DNA from: Streptomyces fradiae ATCC 10745 = DSM 40063
GTDB lineage: Bacteria; Actinomycetota; Actinomycetes; Streptomycetales; Streptomycetaceae
Assembly (NCBI RefSeq): GCF_008704425.1
Contig: NZ_CP023696.1
Span: forward strand, 2,838,501 to 2,902,500
Length of the DNA: 64,000 nt
Direction of reading: 5' to 3'
Both the position numbers and the translations under genes were made by a program. Shown in pieces: positions 34,253-43,507 of the stretch (position 1 is the stretch's first letter; each line of letters begins with the position of its first letter). The notes under the pieces are model-generated. The model made no database searches. It saw only the letters and a program-made list of their open reading frames with translations, and was not told the DNA's origin.

Positions 34253-35818
34253 TCAGTCCTCGACCACCAGGGCGGGGGTCTCCTTGGTCAGCACCTCGCC
34301 GCGGAAGAAGGCCGGGCTGCGGCGGTGCATGACCGCCATGAGCACCGCGCCCACCAGCAGCAGGCCCACGCCGATGACGAAGACGGAGCCGACGCCGAGG
34401 ACGGACGAGCCGCTGCCGTAGGCCGGGTCCCACATGTCCTTGAGGGTCTGGGCGAAGACGGCCGTCAGCATCAGGCCGCCGAGGCCCGGCAGGACGCCCT
34501 TGACCAGCAGGTCGCGCACCGAGCGGGTCAGCTCGCGGCGGAAGAACCAGACGCAGGCGAAGGCGGTGATCGCGTAGTAGAAGCAGATCATCAGGCCGAG
34601 CGCGTAGATCGTGTCGACCAGGACGTTCTCGCTGACCAGGGTCATCACCGAGTAGAAGACGCCGGTCGCGACACCGGCGACGACGGTCGCGCGGCCGGGG
34701 GTCTTGTGGACCGGGTGGACCTTGGCGAAGGCCGGCGGGAACGCCTCGTACGTGGACATCGCGAGCGCCGTGCGGGCGACCGGGATGAAGGTCGTCTGGA
34801 GGCTGGCGGCGGCGGAGGCGAGGACGGCGACGAACAGCAGGATGCCGAGGCCGGAGCCCATGACCGGGGAGGCCAGGGCGGCGAAGACGTTGTCGGAGGT
34901 GTCCGGGTTGCCGAGGCCGGTGCCCTGCTCGCCGATCCCCGCGTACATCTGCACGGCGACGGCGACCATCAGGTAAGAGGAGACGATCACGACGATGGCG
35001 AGCAGCGCGGCGCGGCCGGGGGTGCGGGCGCTGCCCACGCTCTCCTCGTTCACGGAGAGGCAGGTGTCCCAGCCCCAGTAGATGAAGATCGACAGGGAGA
35101 GCCCGGCGGTGAACGCGGCGAAGGACTCCACCGCGAAGGGGTTCATCCAGGTCCAGGAGAAGGAGAGCGACCCGGCGACCTCGTCGGCCTTGGTCACGGC
35201 CATGGCCGCGAAGACGGTGATCACGAGGAGCTGGAGGCCGACGAGCGCGTACTGGAGCGACTTCGTCGCCGTGATGCCGCGGTAGCTGACGAACGTCGCC
35301 GCGGCGACGAAGGCGAGGGTCGTGACGATGTGGACGGCCTTGTTGCCGTCGAGGGCGGCGATCGACGGATCGCCGGTGATCTCGCCCGCGGTCAGCCAGA
35401 AGAAGGAGGTGGCGACGCCGGCCAGGTTGGACAGGACGACCACGGTGGCGACCAGGAGGCCCCAGCCGCACATCCAGCCGACCCTGGGGCCGAAGGCCTT
35501 CACCGACCAGGTGAAGGAGGTGCCGCAGTCCGGGACCGCCCGGTTCAGCTCGCGGTAGGCGAAGGCCACCAGGAGCATGGGCAGGAAGCCGGCGAGGAAG
35601 ATCGCGGGCATCTGGAGGCCGACCTCGCCGACGGTGGCGCCGAGGGTGGAGGTCAGGCAGTAGACGGGGGCGACGGTCGAGATGCCGATGACGGCACCGC
35701 CCATCAGCCCGACGGAGTTGCCGCCGAGGCCCTTGGTGCGTACGCCACCGGTCTCGCCCGTCGCGTCGACGTTCCTTACCGTGTCTCCGGCCTGGGGCCG
35801 TGCTTCCACCTGAGTCAT
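34253..35818 (-). CDS. APC-superfamily amino acid permease
   Basis: 521 aa with 12 hydrophobic segments. The APC fold is shown by GLMGGAVIGISTVAPVYCL in helix 1 and GTSFTWSVKAFGPRVGW in helices 2-3. It imports an amino acid or amine; the substrate cannot be read. ATG 35818 begins the conserved N-terminus (MTQVEARP) but lacks a clear ribosome-binding site. The PLP lyase and 2OG oxygenase genes lie upstream on the same strand, 480 bp away, so a shared amino-acid theme is possible. Confidence 0.9.
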   Translation of the reverse strand: MTQVEARPQAGDTVRNVDATGETGGVRTKGLGGNSVGLMGGAVIGISTVAPVYCLTSTLGATVGEVGLQMPAIFLAGFLPMLLVAFAYRELNRAVPDCGTSFTWSVKAFGPRVGWMCGWGLLVATVVVLSNLAGVATSFFWLTAGEITGDPSIAALDGNKAVHIVTTLAFVAAATFVSYRGITATKSLQYALVGLQLLVITVFAAMAVTKADEVAGSLSFSWTWMNPFAVESFAAFTAGLSLSIFIYWGWDTCLSVNEESVGSARTPGRAALLAIVVIVSSYLMVAVAVQMYAGIGEQGTGLGNPDTSDNVFAALASPVMGSGLGILLFVAVLASAAASLQTTFIPVARTALAMSTYEAFPPAFAKVHPVHKTPGRATVVAGVATGVFYSVMTLVSENVLVDTIYALGLMICFYYAITAFACVWFFRRELTRSVRDLLVKGVLPGLGGLMLTAVFAQTLKDMWDPAYGSGSSVLGVGSVFVIGVGLLLVGAVLMAVMHRRSPAFFRGEVLTKETPALVVED

Positions 35819-36298
35819 GTGCAGGACGTTAGGTGCTGCGGTTTCCACATACGGAGGTGCCAACTCCGGGATCTTGCCCTTGCTTTGACAGGCGTCGTGC
35901 GGCTTCGCGGCGAGGAATTCATGGCTTGTTCATCTTTGGATCATGTTTCCCTTGGTCATGGTGGCCACGGCTCGGTATGCGGGAATCGCAGCCATGTCCA
36001 TTTTGCCCCCTTTCAAATTTTCCCGCGCCGGTTTCGCGGGGCGGTGCCGGCCAGCCGTCCCCGGGGTGCTCCGGGGGGGCTCCGGGGGGGTCCGGGGGGG
36101 GTTCCGGGGGGGGGCTCCCGGATGCTCCCTCCGGCCCTGCGGGGCCCAGCGCGGGCTCTGCGGGCTCTGCGGGGCCCTGCGGCGGGGGCTTCTGGGGGTT
36201 CTGCGCTGCGGCGGGCTCCCGTGCGGGGTCCTCCGGGGGGGGGCCTGCGGGCCTCCAGGGGGGCCTGCGGGTTCAGGGGGGCCTGCGGGGCGGCGCCG
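35819..36298. other. 480-bp leader region with poly-G runs
   Basis: Positions 35819-36020 are unusually AT-rich for this window and probably carry the permease promoter. Positions 36055-36120 hold five runs of seven to ten G within 60 bp, a strong G-quadruplex candidate on the plus strand. Positions 36120-36290 are short GCGGGGC-type repeats. No gene is supported. Confidence 0.6.
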
Positions 36299-37240
36299 TC
36301 AGGCCGGGCGGGCCAGGTCCCCCGGGTCCGTGTTGGCCCCGCACAGGACGACCGCGGCCCGCTCGCCCGCCGCGGGCCCGTAGACGCGCAGCCCCGCGAG
36401 GGCGGCGGCCGCCGCGTGCTCGACGGCGATCCGGTGCTCGTCCCACAGGTGCCTCCGGGCCCCCACGATCTCCCCGTCCGGCACCAGGACGGAGCACACG
36501 TCGTACCGCTGCGCCGCCCACAGCGCGAGCGGCGTGACCCGGCGGGCGCCCAGCGCGTCGGCGGCCACCGAGACGACCGTCACGTCCACCACCTCGCCCG
36601 CCGCGAGCGCCGCGTTCAGGGCGCGGCACTCCTGCGGCTCGACCGCCACGACGCGTACGCCGTGCTCGTGCGCCGACGCGGCCACCCCGGCGAACAGTCC
36701 GCCCCCGCCGACGGAGACGACGACCGTGTCCAGGTCGGGCAGGCGCTCGCGCAGCTCCTCCATGAGCGTCCCGGCGCCCGCCGCGATGAGCGGGTGGTCG
36801 TACGCGTGGGAGGCGAGCGCCCCGCTCCCGGCGGCGTACGCGCGGCAGGCGTCCAGGGCCTCGGCGTACTCCGCGCCGGTCAGCCGCACGTCGGCCCCGT
36901 ACCCGCGCAGCCGGGCGACCTTCACGGCGGGCGCCGTCTCCGGCAGGAACACCGTCGCCCGCACGCCCTGGTCCCGCGCCGCCCAGGCGCAGGCGAGCCC
37001 GGCGTTGCCGCCCGACGCGATGGTCACCCCCGCGTCGGGGAGGGTGCCGGCCTCCTGGTGCGCGCGGATGAAGTTGATCGCGCCGCGCGCCTTGAACGTG
37101 CCGGTGTGCTGGAGGAACTCCAGCGCGAACCACGTCCCGTCGTCCTCGGCCGGCGCCACCGCGAGCGGCCGGACGCGCCCCGCGACGCGCCCGGCCGCCG
37201 CCGTCACGTCCCCGTACGTGAGGTGGTCCATGTCCGTCAT
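36299..37240 (-). CDS. PLP-dependent lyase of the threonine/serine dehydratase family
   Basis: 313-aa fold-type II PLP enzyme. The PLP lysine is in TGTFKARGAINF (about residue 50), the substrate loop in SGGNAGLACAWAARD and the phosphate-binding SVGGGGLFAGV near 180. It would eliminate water or another beta group from an amino acid. Specific substrate is unknown. The ATG at 37240 overlaps the stop of the 2OG oxygenase gene (ATGA), so the two proteins are coupled and probably act in sequence, for example hydroxylation then elimination. There is no C-terminal regulatory domain, unlike biosynthetic IlvA. Confidence 0.85.
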   Translation of the reverse strand: MTDMDHLTYGDVTAAAGRVAGRVRPLAVAPAEDDGTWFALEFLQHTGTFKARGAINFIRAHQEAGTLPDAGVTIASGGNAGLACAWAARDQGVRATVFLPETAPAVKVARLRGYGADVRLTGAEYAEALDACRAYAAGSGALASHAYDHPLIAAGAGTLMEELRERLPDLDTVVVSVGGGGLFAGVAASAHEHGVRVVAVEPQECRALNAALAAGEVVDVTVVSVAADALGARRVTPLALWAAQRYDVCSVLVPDGEIVGARRHLWDEHRIAVEHAAAAALAGLRVYGPAAGERAAVVLCGANTDPGDLARPA

Positions 37241-38271
37241 GACCAGACGACGAGCCGGCCGCCGGTGGTGATGCCCAGGAAGAAGGCGAACGCGATCCGG
37301 CGCCCGCCGCCCCGGTTGGGCTCCACCGCGTGGAAGTGGGCCGGGTCGAACAGCAGGCCGTCACCGAGGCTCGGCGGCAGCTCCACGCGCTGGCAGCCCG
37401 TCACGGCGCCCGGCCGGTAGCCGTACGCCTCCCGGTGCTCCTCGTCGGCGGGCTCCCAGCGGTGCCGCCACACGAACGTCGCGCCGCCGCCGGACGGGAC
37501 GTCCACGTACAGGTTGAACGCGAGCTGGCCGATGACGTGCTGGTCGAACAGGCCGTCGGGGAACTCCCGGTTGATGTCGTCGGCGTGCATCAGCAGCCCG
37601 GTCTCGATCTCCCGCACGGTACCGCCGAAGGCCTCCCGGCCGCCGATCGTGGCGGGGCCCACGGGGGCGCCCCACGCCTCGCCGATCCGGTCCATCGCGT
37701 GCGCGACCGCGTCGGGGCGCACGGCGGCGCGGTCCCAGGCGGTACGGGCGGCGTCGGCCTGCGCCCAGTAGCGGTCCGCGTCCAGGACGCCGCCGGGCAG
37801 CCGGTGGTCGTTCAGCGCGGGCCCGAACCGCAGGACCCGCGTCGGCACCCGGCCGCGGTCGTACGGGGCGGTCGGCAGCCGGTCCAGCGCCTCCGTCACG
37901 GCCCGGCACTCGGCGGGGCCGAGGAAGTGGGGGACGCGCACGGCGGCGAGGGTGCCGCCCGCGAGCCGGGCGAGGTGCCGGGCGGTGAACGCGGGAGCGT
38001 CGACGGCGGTGAACAGCGGGTCGGGGGCGGGGGGCGCGGGCGCGGTGGGGGCGGGGGCCCCGTCCGGCGCGGGGGTTGCGGGCCGCGTGGACGCCCCGTC
38101 CGGGCGCCCGGCGGTCGCGGGCCCCGCGGTCGCGCCGGTGTGCCCGGCGGTCGCGGTCTGTCCTGTGCGGGCGGCCTGTTCGGTCGCCGCGGTGTGCGCG
38201 GCGCTCGCGGTCGGCGCGGTGTTCGTGGTGTGCGCGGTCGGCGCGGTGTGCGCGGTCGGCGCGGAATCCAT
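37237..38271 (-). CDS. 2-oxoglutarate/Fe(II)-type oxygenase
   Basis: 344 aa. After a low-complexity N-terminal tail of about 85 residues (Thr/Ala/His-rich, repeats of TAHTAP) comes a double-stranded beta-helix domain. The iron ligands look like HAD in LLMHADDINREF and the distal His in FDPAHFHAVEPN; the following Arg-rich GGGRRIAFAF would bind 2-oxoglutarate. The start at 38271 is well supported by GGGGAGG 5 nt upstream. It is cotranslated with the PLP lyase. The substrate may be a free amino acid, given its lyase partner and the nearby permease, but this is inference. Confidence 0.8.
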   Translation of the reverse strand: MDSAPTAHTAPTAHTTNTAPTASAAHTAATEQAARTGQTATAGHTGATAGPATAGRPDGASTRPATPAPDGAPAPTAPAPPAPDPLFTAVDAPAFTARHLARLAGGTLAAVRVPHFLGPAECRAVTEALDRLPTAPYDRGRVPTRVLRFGPALNDHRLPGGVLDADRYWAQADAARTAWDRAAVRPDAVAHAMDRIGEAWGAPVGPATIGGREAFGGTVREIETGLLMHADDINREFPDGLFDQHVIGQLAFNLYVDVPSGGGATFVWRHRWEPADEEHREAYGYRPGAVTGCQRVELPPSLGDGLLFDPAHFHAVEPNRGGGRRIAFAFFLGITTGGRLVVWS

Positions 38272-38671
38272 GTCGCCTCCCCGATTGGAGGACGTACGGG
38301 GACATTTCGACCATACGGCGGGCCTCTGGGCCCCGCATGTGCGCGCCTCGCGGGGCCGGTTCGGGGGATGGCCGAAACGGCCCCGCGGGCGGCGCGCGGC
38401 CCCTAGATTCGGAGCCTCGCACCAACGCGCCGCACGGCAGCGGGAAGGCCCCGCGGCGGCGGGCCGGCGCCGCACGGCGCCCCCGCCCGGCCGGGCGCGC
38501 CGACCGTCGCGGGACCACGGCGGAACGCCGCGGGACCGTCGCGGCCCGCGGGGCCGTCGGCCGGGAGGCCGCACGGGCCGCCGGGGCCGCGGGCGGGCAC
38601 CGTCCGCGCGGGCCGCCGGGGCCGTCGCGGGCCGTCGCGGATCACCGCCGAGCATCGAGGGGAAGCGCAGC
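38272..38671. other. Divergent gap between 2OG oxygenase and SDR genes
   Basis: 400 bp, GC-rich throughout, with GGGCCGTCGC-type near-repeats at 38530-38645. Promoters for both genes are expected; none is clear by eye and no gene is seen. Confidence 0.45.
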
Positions 38672-39421
38672 ATGGACGTCTTACGGGGCAGGACCGCCGT
38701 CGTCACCGGGGGTTCGCGGGGGATCGGCCGGGGGATCGTGGAACGGCTCGCCCGCGACGGAGCGGAGGTCGTCTTCAACTACGCCCACGACCGGGAGGCC
38801 GCCGAGGACGCCGTGCGGGGGGCGAAGGCCGCCGGGGGGCTCGCCCGCGCCGTACGGCTGGACCTGGCCGAACCGGGCGCGGCGGAGGAGCTGATGCGCA
38901 CCGCGTCGGAGGAGTCGGCGGCCGGGCCGGTCGCGATCCTGGTCAACAACGCGGCGGTCGGCTTCGCGCCGACCCCGCTGGACGAGACCGGCGAGGAGCT
39001 GTTCGACCGGGCGATGGCGGTCAACGCGAGGGCGGCGTTCCTGACCGTCCGGTACGCGGCCCGGTTCATGCCGGAGGGCGGCCGGATCGTCAACGTGTCG
39101 ACCCTCAACACGACCCGTCCGGGGCGCGGCATCGTGCCGTACATGATGAGCAAGGGCGCCCTGGAGCAGCTCACGGCGGCCGCCGCGGTGGAGCTGGGCC
39201 CGCGCGGGATCACGGTCAACACCGTCTCGCCCGGCGCGACCGACACGGACCTGCTGCGGGGCACCAACCCGCCCGGCGCCCTGGAGATGGCGGTCGGCCT
39301 CACCCCGCTGGGCCGCCTCGGGCTGCCGTCCGACATCGCGGCGGTGGTGGCGTTCCTGGTGGGCCCGGACGGGGCGTGGGTCACCGGCCAGAACCTCCGC
39401 GCGACCGGCGGCCTCGGCTGA
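38672..39421 (+). CDS. SDR-family oxidoreductase (FabG-like)
   Basis: 249-aa classical short-chain dehydrogenase. It has the NADPH motif GGSRGIGRG at residues 14-22, NNAAVGF, catalytic Ser in NVSTLN and the Tyr/Lys pair in YMMSK (about residues 156-160). PGATDTDL is the usual C-terminal motif. Substrate unknown. GAGGGGAAG precedes ATG 38672. It stands alone between the 2OG gene and afsR. Confidence 0.88.
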   Translation: MDVLRGRTAVVTGGSRGIGRGIVERLARDGAEVVFNYAHDREAAEDAVRGAKAAGGLARAVRLDLAEPGAAEELMRTASEESAAGPVAILVNNAAVGFAPTPLDETGEELFDRAMAVNARAAFLTVRYAARFMPEGGRIVNVSTLNTTRPGRGIVPYMMSKGALEQLTAAAAVELGPRGITVNTVSPGATDTDLLRGTNPPGALEMAVGLTPLGRLGLPSDIAAVVAFLVGPDGAWVTGQNLRATGGLG

Positions 39422-39430
39422 ACCCGCGCC

Positions 39431-39520
39431 GGGACGGCACGGGGCGGGGCCCGACCCGGCGGGACGGCACGGGGCGGGGCCCGACCCTGCGGGACGGCAC
39501 GGGGCGGGGCCCGACCCTGC
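39431..39520. repeat. Three 30-bp tandem repeats
   Basis: Units start at 39431, 39461 and 39491, each beginning GGGACGGCACGGGGCGGGGC; they differ at one or two bases. They lie directly after the SDR stop. The rest of the 304-bp gap to afsR (39521-39725) contains a lower-GC patch at 39585-39660 that should hold the afsR promoter. Confidence 0.85.
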
Positions 39521-39725
39521 GGGGCGGGCCGGGAACCGGCGTGCGGCCCCGCCTCACATCCCCTTCACCGCTCCCTTACAGCGCCCGATATGACGACACA
39601 TCAGATGTGCCGGGGTCGTCGGAAGTGTCACGACCTTGTGCGGAGCATCACCCGATACTGACGCGCCCGCCGTCGACAAGGCAGACTGTGGGCGGCGATA
39701 CCAGGCGGTACGGGCAGGGGGAGCT

Positions 39726-42700
39726 ATGGGCCGTGACGACGGGCCGCGAGTGCCGGAGCAGCGTGTTCCACGGCAGGCGCAGGCACCGGGCGGTCAGGCA
39801 CCGGACAGCGGTCTGGCCCCCGACCGCAGCCGCACGCCCTCGAACGGCGCCGGGCGGCAGCACGGCGCGCCCGGCCCCGCCCCCCGAAGCGCGCCCCGCA
39901 CCCGCCCGCACGACGCCGGAACCGCCGCCTCCGCCACGGCCGAGGCCCACACGGAGGACCGACCGGAGAGCAGCGCGCACGGCATCCCGGTCACCCGCGC
40001 CGACGCCCACCCGGACGGCCACGCCCACGAGAACGCCACGACCGGCCACGCCCACGAGAGCGCCACGACCGGCCACGGCCTGACCGCCCACCCCACGACC
40101 GGCCACAACCCGTCCGCCCACGCCGCAGCCGGCCGCGACGCCGCACCGGACGGTGAGACCGGCGGCGGCTGCGCCGACCTGCGCTTCGGCGTGCTCGGCC
40201 CCGTACGGGCCTGGTGCGACGGCCGCCCGCTCCCGTCCGGCTCCCCCCAGCAGCGGGCCCTCCTGGCCGCCCTGCTGCTGCGCGACGGCCGCACGGCCAC
40301 GGCCGCCGAACTGATCGACGGCATCTGGGGCGACGAGCCCCCCTCGCAGGCCCTCGCCGCGCTCCGCACGTACGCCTCCCGCCTGCGCAAGGTCCTCCCG
40401 CCCGACGTCCTCGTCACCGAGTCCGGCGGGTACGCGATCCGCTGCGCCCCGGACGCCCTCGACCTGCACGTGGCGCAGGAGCTGGCCGCCGAGGCGGAGA
40501 AGGCCCGCGCCTCCGGCGACCGCGCCCAGGCCGTCACCCTCATCGGCAAGGCGCTCGGGCTGTGGGACGGCGAACCCCTCGCCTCCGTGCCCGGCCCGTA
40601 CGCCGAAACGCAGCGCGCCCGCCTGGAGGAGTGGCGGCTCCAGCTCGTCGAGGCCCGCCTCGACCTGGACCTGGAGTGCGGCCACCACGCGGAGGCCGTG
40701 TCCGAGCTGACCGCGCTGACCGCCGCGCACCCGCTGCGCGAGAGGCTGCGCGAGCTGCTCATGCTCGCCCTCTACCGCAGCGGCCGCCAGGCGGAGGCCC
40801 TGGCCGTGTACGCCGACACGCGCCGCCTCCTCGCCGACGAGCTGGGCGTCGACCCCCGCCCCGAACTCGCCCGGCTCCAGCAGCGCATCCTCCGCGCCGA
40901 CAGCGACCTGGCCCAGCCCGTGGAGCGCCCCGCCCCCGCCGAGGCGCCCGTCGCCCGCCCCGCGCAACTGCCCGCCACGGTGCCGGACTTCACCGGCCGG
41001 AGCGCCTGCGTACAGGAGCTGAGCGACCTCCTCTCCACGGCGGAGGGCTCCGTCATGGCCGTGTCGGCGCTCGCCGGCATCGGCGGCGTCGGCAAGACGA
41101 CCCTCGCCGTGCACGTGGCGCACCAGGCACGGCCGCACTTCCCGGACGGGCAGCTCTACGTCGACCTGATGGGCGCCGGCGCGCGGGCCGCCGAGCCGGA
41201 GACCGTCCTCGGCTCCTTCCTACGCGCCCTGGGCACGCCGGACTCCCAGATCCCGGAGACCCTCGACGAGCGGGCCGCCCTCTACCGGTCGACGCTCGCC
41301 GGGCGGCGGGTCCTCGTCCTGCTGGACAACGCCCGCGACGCCGCCCAGGTGCGTCCGCTGCTGCCCGGTACGGAGGGCTGCGCGGCGCTCGTCACCAGCC
41401 GCATCCGCATGCTGGACCTGGCGGGGGCGCACCTGGTCGACCTGGACGTGATGTCCCCGGACGAGGCGCTCCAGCTCTTCACCCGCATCGTGGGCGCCGA
41501 GCGGGTGCGGGCCGAGCGGGAGGCGGCCCTCGACGTGGTCGCGGCGTGCGGCTTCCTGCCGCTGGCCATCCGCATCGCCGCGTCCCGCCTGGCGGCGCGG
41601 CGCACCTGGACGGTGTCCGTGCTGGCGGCGAAGCTCGCCGACGAGCGGCGGCGTCTGGACGAGCTCCAGGCGGGCGACCTCGCGGTGAAGGCCACGTTCG
41701 AGCTGGGCTACGGGCAGCTCGAACCCGCGCAGGCCCGCGCGTTCCGCCTGCTGGGCCTCGCGGACGGGCCCGACATGTCCCTCGCGGCGGCGGCCGCCGT
41801 CCTGGACCTGCCGCCGGAGGAGACCGAGGACCTGCTGGAGAGCCTGGTCGACACGTCGCTGCTGGAGTCGGCCGCGCCCGGCCGCTACCGCTTCCACGAC
41901 CTGGTCCGGCTGTACGCCCGCGTGTGCGCCGAGCGCGACGAGCAGCCCCCCGCCGAACGCGAGGCGGCCCGCTCCCGCCTCCTGGACTTCTACCTGGCGA
42001 CGGCGGCCCGCGTGTACGCCATCGAACGCCCCGGCGACCGCCTGGTCGACCACCTGGAGCCCACGACGTACGACGGCCTCGCCTTCACCGACCGCCACGA
42101 GGCCCAGGACTGGCTCCACCTGGAAGCCGGCTGCATCCTGGCCTGCGTCCAGCAGTCCCTCACGCCCGCCACACTGCGGCGCGCCATCGACCTGCTGCTG
42201 TGTTCCAAGGACCTGCGGGAGTCCGGCGCCAGCGCCCTCCCGTACGAGGCGGCCACCACCGCCGCCGGCGAGGCGGCGGCCGCCGCCGCCGACATCCATG
42301 CCGAGGCCCGCGCCCGCGTCACACTCGCCCAGGTGCACAGCACGGCCGGCCGCTTCGAACGGGCCGGTGTCGAGGCCCGGCGGGCCGCCCAACTGGGCGA
42401 GACCACCGGTGACCCGTGGACCTGCGGCAACGCCCCCAACGAACTGGGCATCATCGCCATCTGCACCAGCGACCACGCGGAGGGCGAGGCGCACCTCCTG
42501 CGGGCCGTCGAGGCGTTCCGCGCCGACGGCAACCGGCCCGGCGAGGCGAGCGCCCTGTGCAACCTGTCCCGCGTCGTCGCCTCCATGGGACGTACCGGCG
42601 AGGCCGCCGACCTGGCCCGGCAGGGCGTGGCCATATACGACGAGCTCGGGCTCACCTTGCGGCTCGCCAACGCCCGATACGCCCTGGGCATCGTGCTCAC

Positions 42701-43061
42701 GCAGGCAGGGCGGTTGCCGGAGGCCCTGGACGAGCTGTCCCGTGCGCTGTCCGTCTTCAAGGAGAGCAGGCAGCGCCTCTGGGAAGGCACCACCCACTTC
42801 CGCATCGCGCAGGTCCACCTGTCCTCCGCCCGGCCCGCGAACGCCGCCCAGCACGCCGAGCAGGCGCTCACGCTGGGCTGCATCGGCGGCGAGTGGATGC
42901 AGGCCCACGCGCAAACCCTGCTCGGCAGGTCCCTGCTCGAGCTCGGCCAGACCGGGCGGGCCCAGGTGTGCTGGCGGGAGGCTCTGGTCATCTACGAGGA
43001 GTCCGGCGCCCCCGAGGCCGCCGAGGTGCGGCGGCTGCTGTCCCCGCTGCGGACGGTCTGA
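39726..43061 (+). CDS. afsR: Global SARP regulator AfsR
   Basis: 1111-aa pleiotropic regulator of antibiotic production. An N-terminal extension of about 150 residues includes a His-rich stretch of TTGHAHE-type repeats. The winged helix begins LRFGVLGPVRAW. The BTAD domain follows, then NB-ARC with Walker A GIGGVGKTTLA near residue 450 and VLLDNARD, and TPR repeats to the end. In S. coelicolor AfsR is phosphorylated by AfsK and activates afsS; both partners are encoded nearby, which fixes the identification. ATG 39726 has GGGGGAG 3 nt upstream. The protein is longer than the S. coelicolor one (about 990 aa), mostly through the N-terminal extension. Confidence 0.9.
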   Translation: MGRDDGPRVPEQRVPRQAQAPGGQAPDSGLAPDRSRTPSNGAGRQHGAPGPAPRSAPRTRPHDAGTAASATAEAHTEDRPESSAHGIPVTRADAHPDGHAHENATTGHAHESATTGHGLTAHPTTGHNPSAHAAAGRDAAPDGETGGGCADLRFGVLGPVRAWCDGRPLPSGSPQQRALLAALLLRDGRTATAAELIDGIWGDEPPSQALAALRTYASRLRKVLPPDVLVTESGGYAIRCAPDALDLHVAQELAAEAEKARASGDRAQAVTLIGKALGLWDGEPLASVPGPYAETQRARLEEWRLQLVEARLDLDLECGHHAEAVSELTALTAAHPLRERLRELLMLALYRSGRQAEALAVYADTRRLLADELGVDPRPELARLQQRILRADSDLAQPVERPAPAEAPVARPAQLPATVPDFTGRSACVQELSDLLSTAEGSVMAVSALAGIGGVGKTTLAVHVAHQARPHFPDGQLYVDLMGAGARAAEPETVLGSFLRALGTPDSQIPETLDERAALYRSTLAGRRVLVLLDNARDAAQVRPLLPGTEGCAALVTSRIRMLDLAGAHLVDLDVMSPDEALQLFTRIVGAERVRAEREAALDVVAACGFLPLAIRIAASRLAARRTWTVSVLAAKLADERRRLDELQAGDLAVKATFELGYGQLEPAQARAFRLLGLADGPDMSLAAAAAVLDLPPEETEDLLESLVDTSLLESAAPGRYRFHDLVRLYARVCAERDEQPPAEREAARSRLLDFYLATAARVYAIERPGDRLVDHLEPTTYDGLAFTDRHEAQDWLHLEAGCILACVQQSLTPATLRRAIDLLLCSKDLRESGASALPYEAATTAAGEAAAAAADIHAEARARVTLAQVHSTAGRFERAGVEARRAAQLGETTGDPWTCGNAPNELGIIAICTSDHAEGEAHLLRAVEAFRADGNRPGEASALCNLSRVVASMGRTGEAADLARQGVAIYDELGLTLRLANARYALGIVLTQAGRLPEALDELSRALSVFKESRQRLWEGTTHFRIAQVHLSSARPANAAQHAEQALTLGCIGGEWMQAHAQTLLGRSLLELGQTGRAQVCWREALVIYEESGAPEAAEVRRLLSPLRTV

Positions 43062-43074
43062 CCGCCGGGAGGGG

Positions 43075-43092
43075 CGTTCATCGAACGTTTAT
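43075..43092 (+). promoter_or_regulatory. AfsR (and possibly PhoP) binding direct repeat upstream of afsS
   Basis: CGTTCAT (43075-43081) and CGTTTAT (43086-43092) are heptamers spaced 11 bp start to start, the hallmark of SARP operators at the -35 region. PhoP boxes have a similar GTTCA core and are known to overlap AfsR sites. A -10-like TAGGGT is at 43164-43169 but is far downstream, so the exact promoter is uncertain. Confidence 0.65.
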
Positions 43093-43262
43093 GAGGAGCT
43101 GCCACTCTCAAGGGCATGGACTCGTCGCGTCGGGGGGCAGGCGAGTCACCGGTGCCTCACCACTAGGGTGAGCGTCCACCGGAACGCCCGTTCGGCGGCC
43201 CTCGGGGGAGTCGCCGAGCGGGCGTTCACCAGTCAAGACGCCCTTCAAGGGGGAGCTGAGCC

Positions 43263-43490
43263 ATGAGCGACATCCTGAGGAACGAAGACATCACCACCCT
43301 GGACAGCCACGCACCGGCCCCGCCGGCGGGCAAGGGTTCCGCGCTCACGGTGCCCGACGGCCGGACGGATGTCCCGCAGCAGGCCGACGCGACCGAGCTC
43401 GAGTCGCTCGACAGCCACGCGCCCGCGCCGGCGGCCCTGGACGACATCGCCACCATGGACAGCCACGCCCCGGCGCCGCCGGCCAGGTAA
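43263..43490 (+). CDS. afsS: AfsS, small repeat-containing regulator of secondary metabolism
   Basis: 75-aa acidic protein with three copies of (L/M)DSHAPAP, at about residues 13-20, 49-56 and 65-72. AfsS proteins are defined by such internal repeats and their place right after afsR; they boost antibiotic synthesis by an unknown mechanism. AAGGGGGAG sits 8 nt before the ATG. Taken alone the repeats resemble a multi-core RiPP precursor, but the afsR-afsS-afsK context and the operator upstream make AfsS much more likely. A strong terminator follows. Confidence 0.8.
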   Translation: MSDILRNEDITTLDSHAPAPPAGKGSALTVPDGRTDVPQQADATELESLDSHAPAPAALDDIATMDSHAPAPPAR

Positions 43491-43507
43491 GCCAACCAGC
43501 ACGGGGT

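Noticed and set aside
43263..43490. Multi-core RiPP precursor
   Set aside because: The DSHAPAP repeats, position after afsR and operator match AfsS; no RiPP maturation enzyme is adjacent.
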